DNA of 64,000 nt from UBA1858 sp045105615 (GCA_045105615.1 JBGCDS010000009.1:36724-100723), one strand, 5' to 3'. Positions 54,226 to 63,382 are shown, numbered from the stretch's first letter. A program made the numbers and translations. Notes: generated by a model from the letters alone, not told the origin.

Positions 54226-56283
54226 ATGAGTGTTGCTAAAGAATATATATCTCAGGATATAGCTCAAACACAAGTCGGTGCGTATACATATTTAACCCCT
54301 AAAGTTAAATTGGCAGACGATAATATAGAAGAATTCAAGTCGATAGTTACTCAATGTATAAAAGATAATCAATCAAAGTTTGTGATTGATTTATCCACAA
54401 CGACGCAAATAGATAGTCTTGCATTTGAATTTATTCTTGATATGCAAGATGAATTAGCTAAACAAAGTGGCAGTATTCAATTTGCAAATGTAAAAGAACA
54501 TATTCGAGAAATACTCAATATTACTCATTTGAATAATGTGATTAATATTATTAGACATGATCAAGTAGATAATGATGTTGTTGAGACGAAAAAAGATCCA
54601 AAAGATAATGCGCGATTAGGTGATATTCTTGTCGCTAAAGGAATGATTTCTCAAGCTCAAGTAAAAGAAGGCTTGAAGTTGCAAGAAGAAACGGGCAGTA
54701 AATTAGGTCGCATTGTTGTGGATAAAGGCTGGGTATCTGAGCAGGATATTCTCAAGGCATTATCAGAACAACTTTCTATCCCTTATATAAAATTACGCGC
54801 AGGTCTTTATGATACTGCCGTAGTGGCTATGTTGGATAAATCAATTGCCACGCGTTTACGAGTATTACCGTTATTTAAAATTCGCGGGCAGATATTTTTA
54901 GCTACCGCGGATGCTCAAGCGATACACAGCTTTAAAGAGATTGAAGAGCGCTTAGCTTGTCGGGTTAAACCGGTACTTTCTAGACGAGAAGATATCTTAA
55001 AAAACATTGAAGAAGCTTACTCAAACAGCAACATTGTAACTGAGTATATCGAAGAATTAGACGAAGAGTTTGAGCTAGTTGATCATAGTAGCGCACATAG
55101 TTATGCAGAAATTGATCAGGTAGCAGCAGAAAGTCCAGTCATTAATTTAATAAATTCGATTATACAGCGAGCAGTACGTGATCAAGTCAGTGATATACAC
55201 ATAGAGCCTGGTCGTAGTAAATCACGAGTTCGGTTTCGTATTGACGGTTTGCTGTATGAGGTGATGTCACCGAAAATCGAGTTGCATCCATCGTTAGTAT
55301 CACGTTTGAAAGTGATGGCTAACTTAGATATTTCAGAACGCAGAATGCCTCAAGATGGACGTATACAAGTTCAAACACAAGGTCGTTCAGTTGATTTACG
55401 CTTCAGCTCATTGCCAGGATTGTATGGTGAGAAAGTAGTATTGCGTGTGCTAGATAAAAACCAAGCAATATTAGATGTGAATAAGTTAGGTATGAATGCG
55501 AGTAGCTTAAACATATTTACTGAATTATTGGATAGTAGTTATGGCTTGGTATTAGTCACCGGTCCAACCGGCAGCGGTAAGACGACGAGTCTTTACGCCG
55601 CGTTAAATTATCTGAACTCGATTGAAAAAAATATTGTCACCATTGAAGAACCGGTGGAATATCAAGTTGACGTGATTAATCAAAATGAAGTGAGAAGCCA
55701 AATAGGTTTAACCTTCGCGAAAATGCTTAAGCACGTATTACGCCAAGATCCAGATATTGTCATGGTGGGTGAGATACGTGAACGTGAAACAGCAGAAATA
55801 GCTGTTCAAGCTGCATTGACGGGTCATTTAGTTCTGTCTACTTTGCACACTAATGATAGCGTTGGGGCTGTCAGTAGAATGATCGATATGGGTGTAGAGC
55901 CATATTTACTTTCATCCGCGTTAGTCGGCGTTGTCGCACAACGACTAGTGAGAGTTATATGCCCAGCATGTAAAACAAGTTCTTTGGCACCTCCTGAAAT
56001 CGTCGAACGTTATGGCTGGTCGAAAAAAGAGTCTATTCGACTCTATCATGGTAGAGGTTGTCCAGAATGTTATGACTCGGGTTATAAAGGCAGAATAGGT
56101 ATATATGAAGCTTTGCCTATGTCGCCTGAACTACAGAGACTGGTTATTAAAAATCCTAGTCGAGATGAGTTAGATGATTATATTGCTACTCAAGATGTGA
56201 ATACATTGTTTTCTGATGGTATGGCACGAGTGATAGAAGGCGTGACTACAATCGAAGAAGTTACGCGTGTTGTTAACGGATAA
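54226..56283 (+). CDS. Pilus assembly ATPase with STAS and MshEN domains (MshE/PilB-like)
   Basis: 685 residues. Residues ~5-112 are a STAS domain: VIDLSTTTQIDSLAFEFIL with the conserved D63-S64, the position phosphorylated in SpoIIAA. Residues ~130-190 are an MshEN domain with the RLGDILVAKG... and KLGRIVVDKG repeat pattern that binds c-di-GMP in MshE. Then N2 and the motor: Walker A GPTGSGKTT (446-454), Walker B IVMVGEIRE, His box, and a tetra-Cys zinc site (C579, C582, C612, C615). It powers pilus extension at the inner membrane. The STAS fusion is unusual for this family. Confidence 0.93.
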   Translation: MSVAKEYISQDIAQTQVGAYTYLTPKVKLADDNIEEFKSIVTQCIKDNQSKFVIDLSTTTQIDSLAFEFILDMQDELAKQSGSIQFANVKEHIREILNITHLNNVINIIRHDQVDNDVVETKKDPKDNARLGDILVAKGMISQAQVKEGLKLQEETGSKLGRIVVDKGWVSEQDILKALSEQLSIPYIKLRAGLYDTAVVAMLDKSIATRLRVLPLFKIRGQIFLATADAQAIHSFKEIEERLACRVKPVLSRREDILKNIEEAYSNSNIVTEYIEELDEEFELVDHSSAHSYAEIDQVAAESPVINLINSIIQRAVRDQVSDIHIEPGRSKSRVRFRIDGLLYEVMSPKIELHPSLVSRLKVMANLDISERRMPQDGRIQVQTQGRSVDLRFSSLPGLYGEKVVLRVLDKNQAILDVNKLGMNASSLNIFTELLDSSYGLVLVTGPTGSGKTTSLYAALNYLNSIEKNIVTIEEPVEYQVDVINQNEVRSQIGLTFAKMLKHVLRQDPDIVMVGEIRERETAEIAVQAALTGHLVLSTLHTNDSVGAVSRMIDMGVEPYLLSSALVGVVAQRLVRVICPACKTSSLAPPEIVERYGWSKKESIRLYHGRGCPECYDSGYKGRIGIYEALPMSPELQRLVIKNPSRDELDDYIATQDVNTLFSDGMARVIEGVTTIEEVTRVVNG

Positions 56284-56295
56284 AGAAGATTATCA

Positions 56296-57423
56296 ATGGC
56301 ATTAGAACTCAATCAATCTGACATAAAGCAAGCGGTTAATTCTGAGGGCCCTGTATGGAAAAAACAATTCACATTATTTCAGAATAATACAATTTCACCT
56401 AAGGATAGAATATTTATATTCCAACAAATGCAATTGTTATTGCAAACTGGTACGCCTCTCCGTGCTGGATTAGCTGCATTAAGAAAACAAGAAGATAAAG
56501 CAAGTATTGTTCGACTATTAACTAGCTTGATTGATTCTATTGATGATGGGAAATCATTTTCCTATGCACTGGCTAAGTTTCCTGAGGTTTTTACTTCAAC
56601 GCATATCAATTTAATTGCAGCAAGTGAAGAGGGCGGCTATATGGATAAAGTACTGCAGCAGATTATTGATATGGAAGAACGTCGAATGACGCTGAAAGAA
56701 ACTATTGTCTCTGCTATTTCTTATCCATTGTTTTTAGCAACATTCTCGTTTGCAGTAATTGTTTTTATATTGGTGATAGTGTTTCCTAAATTTGCTGAAT
56801 TATTTGAGAAAATTTATGAGCATTTACCAGTTACCACAAGATTCTTAATGTGGACTAGCCAAACTTTAATTAATCATTGGATGCTTGTCATTGGTGCTTT
56901 AATCACCGTTTTTGCTCTTGCCTATTATTGGTTGAAAAGTGATGCAGGCAAAAGGAAAATTGATGCTATGAAGCTATCGATGCCTGTTGTTAAGAATGTG
57001 TTCACTCAAGTCTATCTAGTCCAATCACTTAGAGTGATGTATTTGTCACTTAGCAATGGTGTGACAATTGTGGATACATTGAATAGTTGCAAAAACACTG
57101 TGCAGAATAAAATATATCAAGAGTTTTTAACTAAAGTTGAACTTAAAGTGCAAGAGGGTAGTGGCATTAGTAATGGTTTCTCACAAGCACAATTTGTCCC
57201 GCCGTTAGTTAAGCAAATGATTTCTACTGGTGAAGATACAGGGAATTTGCCAATTGTAATGGGAAAAATTGCTGATCATTATGAAGGTGAATTGCTTAAA
57301 CATTTAAAAACACTGTCCAAACTAGCTGAGCCAATTATGCTAGTGGTTATGGGGGCAATCGTAGGAGTGATTGTTAGTTCGCTAATATTGCCAATTTTCA
57401 TGCTTTCACGCGTAGTCAATTGA
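56296..57423 (+). CDS. Inner-membrane platform protein (MshG/PilC/GspF-like)
   Basis: 375 residues. Two GspF repeats with LLLQTGTPLRAGLAAL and VMYLSLSNGVTIVDTLNS as the paired motifs, and three membrane helices (~150-185, ~195-220, ~350-372). It transmits ATPase rotation to pilin extraction. It starts 12 bases after the ATPase gene, the usual order. Confidence 0.93.
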   Translation: MALELNQSDIKQAVNSEGPVWKKQFTLFQNNTISPKDRIFIFQQMQLLLQTGTPLRAGLAALRKQEDKASIVRLLTSLIDSIDDGKSFSYALAKFPEVFTSTHINLIAASEEGGYMDKVLQQIIDMEERRMTLKETIVSAISYPLFLATFSFAVIVFILVIVFPKFAELFEKIYEHLPVTTRFLMWTSQTLINHWMLVIGALITVFALAYYWLKSDAGKRKIDAMKLSMPVVKNVFTQVYLVQSLRVMYLSLSNGVTIVDTLNSCKNTVQNKIYQEFLTKVELKVQEGSGISNGFSQAQFVPPLVKQMISTGEDTGNLPIVMGKIADHYEGELLKHLKTLSKLAEPIMLVVMGAIVGVIVSSLILPIFMLSRVVN

Positions 57424-57454
57424 TAAGTGCGTGAGGAAAGTTTAAGGAAATATT

Positions 57455-58024
57455 ATGCATGGATGCATACGCAAAAAAAAATTCATAGGTGTCACGCTGG
57501 TTGAATTAATTGTTGTCGTCTCAATACTTTCGTTGTTAACACTTATTGCTATACCCTCATCTACAACTAAAGATAGTTATCAATTAGATTTAGCAATAAA
57601 CGAAATCTCGTATGCTATTCGATATGCAAGAACTGAAGCGATACGTTCAAATAATGTGTATGGGGTTGATATTGATCAGTCCTCGCAACAAATCACAGTC
57701 TATAAAGCCAATCTTTCTACTAATCCAGCAAGTATGGAGTTTATCGTTTTACACCCTGTTAATAAACAACCCTATGATTATAACTTGGTGGCTGATCTAA
57801 ATTTAGCAAATGTACAAATAGATGATTCGCTTTTGCCTTTTTTGTATAAAGATGGCGCGAGAAGAAAGTCTTTATTATTCGATGGTAAAGGGATTCCTCT
57901 TTGGATCGAAACTAGTACCAATACCCAATCATTATTATCGTCTAGCAATATATCTTTGCAATTAGGCTCAGCAAAAAAATCGATATTGGTTGAGCCTTAT
58001 CATGGCCGAGTGACAATACAATGA
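57455..58024 (+). CDS. Minor pilin, GspH/FimT-like
   Basis: 189 residues. Prepilin motif G|VTLVELIVVVSILSLLTLIAIPSS with Glu5, followed by LAINEISYAIRYARTEAIRSN, typical of GspH/FimT proteins. RBS AAGGAAA is well placed. Probably part of the tip-priming complex. Overlaps the next gene by 4 bases. Confidence 0.88.
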   Translation: MHGCIRKKKFIGVTLVELIVVVSILSLLTLIAIPSSTTKDSYQLDLAINEISYAIRYARTEAIRSNNVYGVDIDQSSQQITVYKANLSTNPASMEFIVLHPVNKQPYDYNLVADLNLANVQIDDSLLPFLYKDGARRKSLLFDGKGIPLWIETSTNTQSLLSSSNISLQLGSAKKSILVEPYHGRVTIQ

Positions 58025-58464
58025 GTAAGCAAGGTGCTTTTTGTAAGTCTAATAAATGCCAATATGGTTTCTCATATGTGGAAATTATATTAGCCACATT
58101 ATTGATCTCAATTACATTAATTCCTGCCTTAGAGTCTATGCAAACAGCTCAATTAGGCTCCAGTGTTCACCAATCATTATTGACCGAGCATTACCACCTC
58201 AGAGCTAAGCTAGAAGAAGTGCTTTCTCAATCGTTTAATTCATTGCAGGCTGCTTCATTGGCTGCGGGTAGCAGTAACGTAGCCAGTAGTTATTCTGATG
58301 CAGGTGGTTCCTCTAGCCGACGATTAGTGTATTTGTCACTTTATGATATAGACAATGCTGATAATGATGATGATCCATTTACAGGTGTAGATGATGACTT
58401 AATCTGGGTGCAAGTGATGATTGAACATTCATCACAAAAAATACAGACACTTGTCGGTCGTTAG
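58021..58464 (+). CDS. Minor pilin, PilV/MshC/GspI-like
   Basis: 147 residues. Prepilin motif G|FSYVEIILATLLISITLIPAL with Glu5. The C-terminal half contains an Asp-rich DIDNADNDDDPFTGVDDDL segment, a short version of that in the next protein. Assigned by order and motif. Confidence 0.82.
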   Translation: MSKQGAFCKSNKCQYGFSYVEIILATLLISITLIPALESMQTAQLGSSVHQSLLTEHYHLRAKLEEVLSQSFNSLQAASLAAGSSNVASSYSDAGGSSSRRLVYLSLYDIDNADNDDDPFTGVDDDLIWVQVMIEHSSQKIQTLVGR

Positions 58465-58475
58465 GTGAAGGAATA

Positions 58476-59456
58476 ATGGGCATTACACGGCAAAATGGAG
58501 TATCAATTGTTGAACTGTTAGCAGCGATTGCAATACTAGCGATTCTTATCACGGGTATGAGTAATGTGATTGATCATGCGCTAAAAGCAAATCAATCAAC
58601 ACAACAGAAAAATAATACAGCGTTGTCTGCAGATTTTGCTATGCAGCGAATGGTAAATTCTGTTGCAACAACCAGATTACTTCTAGTGCCGCAAAATAAT
58701 AAGCCGTTAACGGCCTTCAGTGAACATATTCGCGAACAAACTATACCAGTGTCTCCTCCTGAGTCGGGTAGCTCTAAAGCGACAGCTGTACTTGCTGTTA
58801 CATTGCCTATCAGCTTTGACCTCGATGGTGATAATGTACCTGACGCGGATAATGATAAAGACGGACGCATTGATGAAGATTATCCGCGAGACGCAACAAA
58901 TGACAATACTTCTGGAATCATAGGTATTGATGATGGTGGTAATGGCGTCGCCGATGAATGCTTCTTATGGGGCCGTGATGATGATGATGAATATTTATGC
59001 GTCGCTAGTGAGGACCCGATTGATAGCATCGATGATGACGATGATAATAATATAGACGAAGACTCCAGTGCCGATATGAATGATGATAATTCACCAGGCA
59101 TTGCAGGTGTAGATGATGATGGTGATGGTGCTACAGATGAAGGCGATAGAAATGATGATGACGAAGATGGCAGTGTCGATGAGGATTGGTTAGATCCCGT
59201 AGTTTACTACCTGAATGATTCAGCATTAATAGAAAGAATTGCAGTGCCATGGGATGAGAATTCTAGTGGTAGTATCGATGGCAAAGATTATATTGAGTCG
59301 ACCATTGCAGAAAATGTGACACGACTACGTTTTGAACGTATTCCTATGGGAGTGGGTGAGCGCGCTCAATTAGTTGAGATCACTCTTGAGTTAACTCCAC
59401 CTGATAGTCAAACCATTAGCTTGTCTACAAAAGTACGTGTTGGTGGCGCTCTATGA
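58476..59456 (+). CDS. Minor pilin, PilW/MshD-like, with Asp-rich insertion
   Basis: 326 residues. Prepilin motif G|VSIVELLAAIAILAILITGM with Glu5. Residues ~112-250 are an Asp/Gly/Asn-rich tract with repeated D-x-D-x-D-G units (DLDGDNVPDADNDKDGRIDE, then VDDDGDGATDE) like dockerin or thrombospondin-3 calcium loops. The flanks fit PilW-type proteins (YLNDSALIERI, ENVTRLRFE). Calcium binding is inferred. Overlaps the adhesin gene by 4 bases. Confidence 0.85.
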   Translation: MGITRQNGVSIVELLAAIAILAILITGMSNVIDHALKANQSTQQKNNTALSADFAMQRMVNSVATTRLLLVPQNNKPLTAFSEHIREQTIPVSPPESGSSKATAVLAVTLPISFDLDGDNVPDADNDKDGRIDEDYPRDATNDNTSGIIGIDDGGNGVADECFLWGRDDDDEYLCVASEDPIDSIDDDDDNNIDEDSSADMNDDNSPGIAGVDDDGDGATDEGDRNDDDEDGSVDEDWLDPVVYYLNDSALIERIAVPWDENSSGSIDGKDYIESTIAENVTRLRFERIPMGVGERAQLVEITLELTPPDSQTISLSTKVRVGGAL

Positions 59457-62239
59457 TTAAGTGCCGTGAAGGTTTAAGAAAAGTCCAGTCGGGCATGGCA
59501 TTACTTCCTGTTGCCATTATGATAGCAGTAGTGGGTAGTATCGCATTATTAATTAATAGCCAGAGTGCTATGAATATAAGTCAATTGTCATCACAAAATG
59601 AAAGTATCAATGCAGAATATATTGCTCAAGCTGGATTACAACATGCGGTTTCAATGGCCAACAGCGTTGGATGCACTGGCTACGCGTTAAGCACAACGAC
59701 TTTTGGAGACAATTCATATCAGGCGACGTTTACACCATCTGAAGATTCGCCAGTGAGTATTACGGCTACAGGTACACTTGGCAATGGAAATAGCAGAACC
59801 ATTACTCGCGAGAATATAAAAATTTATAATCCAACCACTAATACTGTAATTCTGCAACCAGGCAATGATGGCATTGATACATTTATTGAAGGGCAATCAA
59901 CACATACAGATCATAATAAAGAAACAGATAAAAATTTGAAGGTTGATTCTGAGCAAGACAAAATGTATAGAACATTAATTCAATTTGATCTTTCATCAGT
60001 ACCCTCATCAGTATTGATTGAGTCAGCAATATTAGAATTGTATTTAGAAAAAACTGAAGGGGCTAATGAATTAATAGAAGCTCATGCGGTGACCCGTGCA
60101 TGGAATGAAGCTGAAGTGACATGGGAAGATTATGCTAACAATGACCGATGGACTAGCGAAGGGGGAGATTATGAACAGAAGGTTTCTGGGTCATTTACAC
60201 CAAGCGGAATAGGATGGAATACATTGGATATTACAGGTCTTACGCAAATATGGCTTGATGATGAGTATCCGAATTATGGTGTAATTTTATTATCACAACC
60301 CACAAATACGGGTGACAATGTAAAAGAATTTTATAGTAGCGACAAAGAAGATGCGAATCTGCGTCCAAAGTTTACGATTACTTATCGATGCGAGTGTGGC
60401 GTAGGCCCTTGTGCTGCACCACCATCAGAACAACCTATTGCTCATTGGAAATTTGATGATGAATCAGGATTAATAGCAATTGATTCTGAAAATACTCACG
60501 ATGGAATCTTGATTAACGGAGTTAGCTGGTCGTCAGGTATTCTTCAGGGAGATGTTTTGCTTGATGGGAATAATGATTATATTGAAATTCCTCATAGTGA
60601 CGCATTATCGTTAACTCATGCAATGACCTTTACCGCATGGGCAAGAACTTTAGATGTTAGTTCAGGGTATAAAGCGATTATTACTAAAGATTCTTCAAGT
60701 ACTAATGATTCAAATTATTGGTTTGGGATTGAAGATGATGAATTAGTATTTGGTTTTTCAGCCTCAGGTGATTTTAGAGAAGTTAAAACTTCAGGTGCAA
60801 ATATATTAGCAGGCAGCTGGAATCATTTTTCAGCAAGCTTTAATAATGATACTGATGAAGTTATTTTATATATTAATGGGGTTCAAGTAGCAGTCGGCTC
60901 CATTTCTCATGAGCCAACAGCTGAAGATGCTGAAGTATTAATAGGTAGTTCAATCGATGGTGAGTATTGGGAAGGTGAACTTGATGATGTGCGTATTTAT
61001 AATCGTGCCTTATCCAATGATGAAATAACTGAGTTATCAATTCTTCCGGCCTCATTGCCAATTGCACATTGGATGCTGGACGATGCAAATGGCTTAATGG
61101 CGATTGATTCAATTGGTGGACATAATGGGACTTTAGAGAATGGTCCAGTATGGATTACTAATGGAAAAATTGATGGTGCCTTAGACTTTGATGGTAAGGA
61201 TGATCGAATTGTTATACCGCACACTGATGCGCTATCAATTACTGAAGGATTGACTATAAGTGCATGGATAAACAATGAATCAGAATCGATTGTAAATGCA
61301 TATCGAATTTTGAGTAAAGAAAAACAAGGGAGTAGTGATAATTTCTGGCTAGCTATGCAAAGTGGTTGGTTATGGATGGGGGTTGGTGGACAATTCTTTT
61401 CCCCGAGTGTCATGTTGAATTCAAATCAATGGTATCACGTGGCTGGAACATTTGATAAGGAGACTGGCGTCGTCAACTTGTATATAGACGGAGTAGCGGT
61501 GTTAAATCAATCTACTTCGGCATCATTAGAACCCAATAATGATGAATTATACATTGGCTCTAATTGGGAAAACTCTAAGTGGTGGGATGGTTTGCTAGAT
61601 GATGTGCGGCTATATAACTATGCGCTGTCGACAGAAGAAATTGCAAAACTGGCAAGTGTTGGTTTAGATGATGATGCTGAAAATTTAGGAAGTATTGTTG
61701 ATGAGGGTAGTGCCTCATCCAAAACAGATAATTGTACAGGAACATTTAGAGATGAGTTTAACACTAAGCAAAGCTATTCTGGTTCTGATGGTACCTTGGC
61801 ATGGTCGACTAAATGGCTTGAAATTAACGAATCAGATGGTCCAGAGTCAGGTGATGAGCGGGTAACTGACGATGATGATTCTGAATATGTATTACAAATT
61901 CGTGATAACGATGGACAAGGTGAAGGAGTGCAGCGCGAAATGAATTTATCAAGCTATGCCAAAGCAGTCTTTAGCTTTCAATACCGTCGTGATGGATTTG
62001 ATAATAATAATGACTATGTAAATATTGGAATTTCAAGTAATGGAGGAGATACATGGAAAATATTAGAACAAATTGTAGGTGCAGGGACTGATTCGAGCTA
62101 TGTGTCAAGAAATTACGATATTAGTGATTATATCAATGCCAATACTCGAATACAGTTTTTAACATCCGATAACCTTGGGGGTAGTGATGAATTCTATATC
62201 GATAATGTGCAGATCGACGTGAGTGAATGTGCAGAATAA
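59453..62239 (+). CDS. Pilin-like giant adhesin: PilX-type helix, DNRLRE and two LamG domains
   Basis: 928 residues. N-terminal VQSGMALLPVAIMIAVVGSIALLIN resembles PilX/MshP-type pilin helices, without a canonical Glu5. Residues ~125-310 are DNRLRE-like (RTLIQFDLSSVPSSVLIESA, TRAWNEAEVTWEDY). LamG 1 lies at ~330-525 and LamG 2 at ~537-735; both have HW..DD..GL..IDS and ELDDVRIYNRALS-type ends, so they are tandem duplicates. Residues ~760-928 form another beta-sandwich. MshQ of MSHA pili also carries LamG. Probably the surface-binding tip or shaft adhesin. Last gene of the cluster. Confidence 0.88.
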   Translation: MIKCREGLRKVQSGMALLPVAIMIAVVGSIALLINSQSAMNISQLSSQNESINAEYIAQAGLQHAVSMANSVGCTGYALSTTTFGDNSYQATFTPSEDSPVSITATGTLGNGNSRTITRENIKIYNPTTNTVILQPGNDGIDTFIEGQSTHTDHNKETDKNLKVDSEQDKMYRTLIQFDLSSVPSSVLIESAILELYLEKTEGANELIEAHAVTRAWNEAEVTWEDYANNDRWTSEGGDYEQKVSGSFTPSGIGWNTLDITGLTQIWLDDEYPNYGVILLSQPTNTGDNVKEFYSSDKEDANLRPKFTITYRCECGVGPCAAPPSEQPIAHWKFDDESGLIAIDSENTHDGILINGVSWSSGILQGDVLLDGNNDYIEIPHSDALSLTHAMTFTAWARTLDVSSGYKAIITKDSSSTNDSNYWFGIEDDELVFGFSASGDFREVKTSGANILAGSWNHFSASFNNDTDEVILYINGVQVAVGSISHEPTAEDAEVLIGSSIDGEYWEGELDDVRIYNRALSNDEITELSILPASLPIAHWMLDDANGLMAIDSIGGHNGTLENGPVWITNGKIDGALDFDGKDDRIVIPHTDALSITEGLTISAWINNESESIVNAYRILSKEKQGSSDNFWLAMQSGWLWMGVGGQFFSPSVMLNSNQWYHVAGTFDKETGVVNLYIDGVAVLNQSTSASLEPNNDELYIGSNWENSKWWDGLLDDVRLYNYALSTEEIAKLASVGLDDDAENLGSIVDEGSASSKTDNCTGTFRDEFNTKQSYSGSDGTLAWSTKWLEINESDGPESGDERVTDDDDSEYVLQIRDNDGQGEGVQREMNLSSYAKAVFSFQYRRDGFDNNNDYVNIGISSNGGDTWKILEQIVGAGTDSSYVSRNYDISDYINANTRIQFLTSDNLGGSDEFYIDNVQIDVSECAE

Positions 62240-62422
62240 TGTGTATAGGCCGTCGTGACTATTTCATGCTTACATGGTTAATATATAAACGAAAATTGAG
62301 CTTCACGGTGTTTCCATAGACACTAGATCAAATATGGCTAGCCGGGAAGAATAGGGTATGGTAAAAAGCGTCTTCCAATATGTACTGCTAGATTTTGCTC
62401 ACAGTAATCAATAGCTTACAAA

Positions 62423-62433
62423 TGGTATAAAAT
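62423..62433 (+). promoter_or_regulatory. Extended -10 promoter element of tRNA-Ser
   Basis: TGGTATAAAAT is a TGn-extended -10 about 11 bases before the tRNA. No good -35 is seen at 17 bases, consistent with an extended -10 promoter. Confidence 0.5.
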
Positions 62434-62443
62434 AGACCAATAC

Positions 62444-62533
62444 GGAGAGGTGGCAGAGTGGTCGAATGCGGCGGTCTTGAAAACCGTTGACGGGTTAAAC
62501 CGTCCGGGGGTTCGAATCCCTCCCTCTCCGCCA
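62444..62533 (+). tRNA. tRNA-Ser(UGA)
   Basis: 90 bases including an encoded CCA. The acceptor stem GGAGAGG pairs with CCTCTCC (62523-62529), with discriminator G. The anticodon arm CGGTCTTGAAAACCG carries anticodon TGA. A long variable arm (GACGGGTTAAACCGTC) and the T-loop GGTTCGAATCC are typical of a class II serine tRNA. Confidence 0.97.
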
Positions 62534-62699
62534 CTATAAAAAAATTCCTTTGTAAGCTATTGATTGTAAAGGTTAATTTATTTCATAGTGAGGTCAGAAA
62601 AATCCTATAAACATTTCTATAAACACATCACACTCTATTCAATCCAGTCTTTTTAACTCTGTTTTATTGATGAGTTTTAGTTAATTCATTGATTAAGTC

Positions 62700-62732
62700 G
62701 CCGGCGTAGGTGTTCGCTCACCAGGCACCGGC
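62700..62732 (+). promoter_or_regulatory. Hairpin in the leader of the 62762 gene
   Basis: GCCGG (62700-62704) pairs with CCGGC (62728-62732), and inside it GGTG (62709-62712) pairs with CACC (62719-62722). It is GC-rich against AT-rich surroundings and ends 29 bases before the ATG. A regulatory role is a guess. Confidence 0.35.
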
Positions 62733-62761
62733 TGCCAAAACTAACTTAATAGGAGTTAATA

Positions 62762-63022
62762 ATGGGTACGTCAATTATATCAAACGCATGGCAAGTTAAG
62801 CGCGATTCAATTCAGACACATTTACAGACACATGTCTCGAATATAACGGCCAGACAATTTAGTTCTTACGTCGATATCTTAAGCGCCTCGCCAATTGATC
62901 TCACGATTAATCAAGTACTAGAAACGGCTGAATTATTGGCTACAAAGCAAGCTGAAATTCTTCAAGTGACTAAACAAGTCAATGCCATACCTAAACAACC
63001 ACAATTAATCATTGCGAACTAG
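62762..63022 (+). CDS. Small hypothetical protein
   Basis: 86 residues. The good ribosome site TAGGAG 9 bases upstream supports it. Mostly helical (QFSSYVDILSASPIDLTINQ, ETAELLATKQAEILQVTKQV), no signal peptide. It is 9 bases from the next small gene, so a two-gene unit is likely. Not recognised. Located just after a tRNA, a common site for accessory genes. Confidence 0.6.
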   Translation: MGTSIISNAWQVKRDSIQTHLQTHVSNITARQFSSYVDILSASPIDLTINQVLETAELLATKQAEILQVTKQVNAIPKQPQLIIAN

Positions 63023-63031
63023 GGGACAGTC

Positions 63032-63382
63032 ATGAGCATAGTTTTAACAGAGGTTGAGCAGTACCAAATCAAACGCATTCTAAGACGCTTTTATGAGCAT
63101 TGGTTAATGAGCGGCAAGGTAGGCGAACAATGGACCGCTAACGTATCTCCATTGCTCGAGGATGAGGAAGCCGAAAAGCTGGATATGCTTTGCAAATTGC
63201 TATCAGTGGGTGCGGATTCGTTAGGGGATGAAATGAGCGAGTTAATGGAATTGCTAGGGATGGGTGACGATACCCTCTATATGACGACTGATGATCGCAA
63301 TGAAGCGAACTTGATTGGGTATCAGGCTCATATTGGGAATAGGGATAGACGTACTAAGATGATTGTTAATAACTCTAGTTGA
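63032..63382 (+). CDS. Small hypothetical protein
   Basis: 116 residues, RBS AGGGGAC upstream. Acidic and helical (LEDEEAEKLDMLCKLLSVG, DEMSELMELLGMGDD), no signal peptide or membrane helix. Same transcript as the 86-residue gene. No family recognised. Confidence 0.6.
   Translation: MSIVLTEVEQYQIKRILRRFYEHWLMSGKVGEQWTANVSPLLEDEEAEKLDMLCKLLSVGADSLGDEMSELMELLGMGDDTLYMTTDDRNEANLIGYQAHIGNRDRRTKMIVNNSS

Larger units (their letters stand above)
62406..62565. repeat. Perfect 17-bp inverted repeat bracketing tRNA-Ser
   Basis: AATCAATAGCTTACAAA (62406-62422) and its exact reverse complement (62549-62565) lie on either side of the tRNA gene, 126 bases apart. The left arm is just upstream of the likely -10 box, so it would probably not be in the mature transcript. 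Confidence 0.8.

Noticed and set aside
60430..61660. Tandem LamG domains as an assembly duplication
   Set aside because: The two copies share only the LamG pattern and differ throughout at nucleotide level, so they are an old duplication.
62580..62660. Iterons or attachment core from the repeated CTATAAACA
   Set aside because: Only two 9-base copies occur, without a replication or integrase gene nearby.
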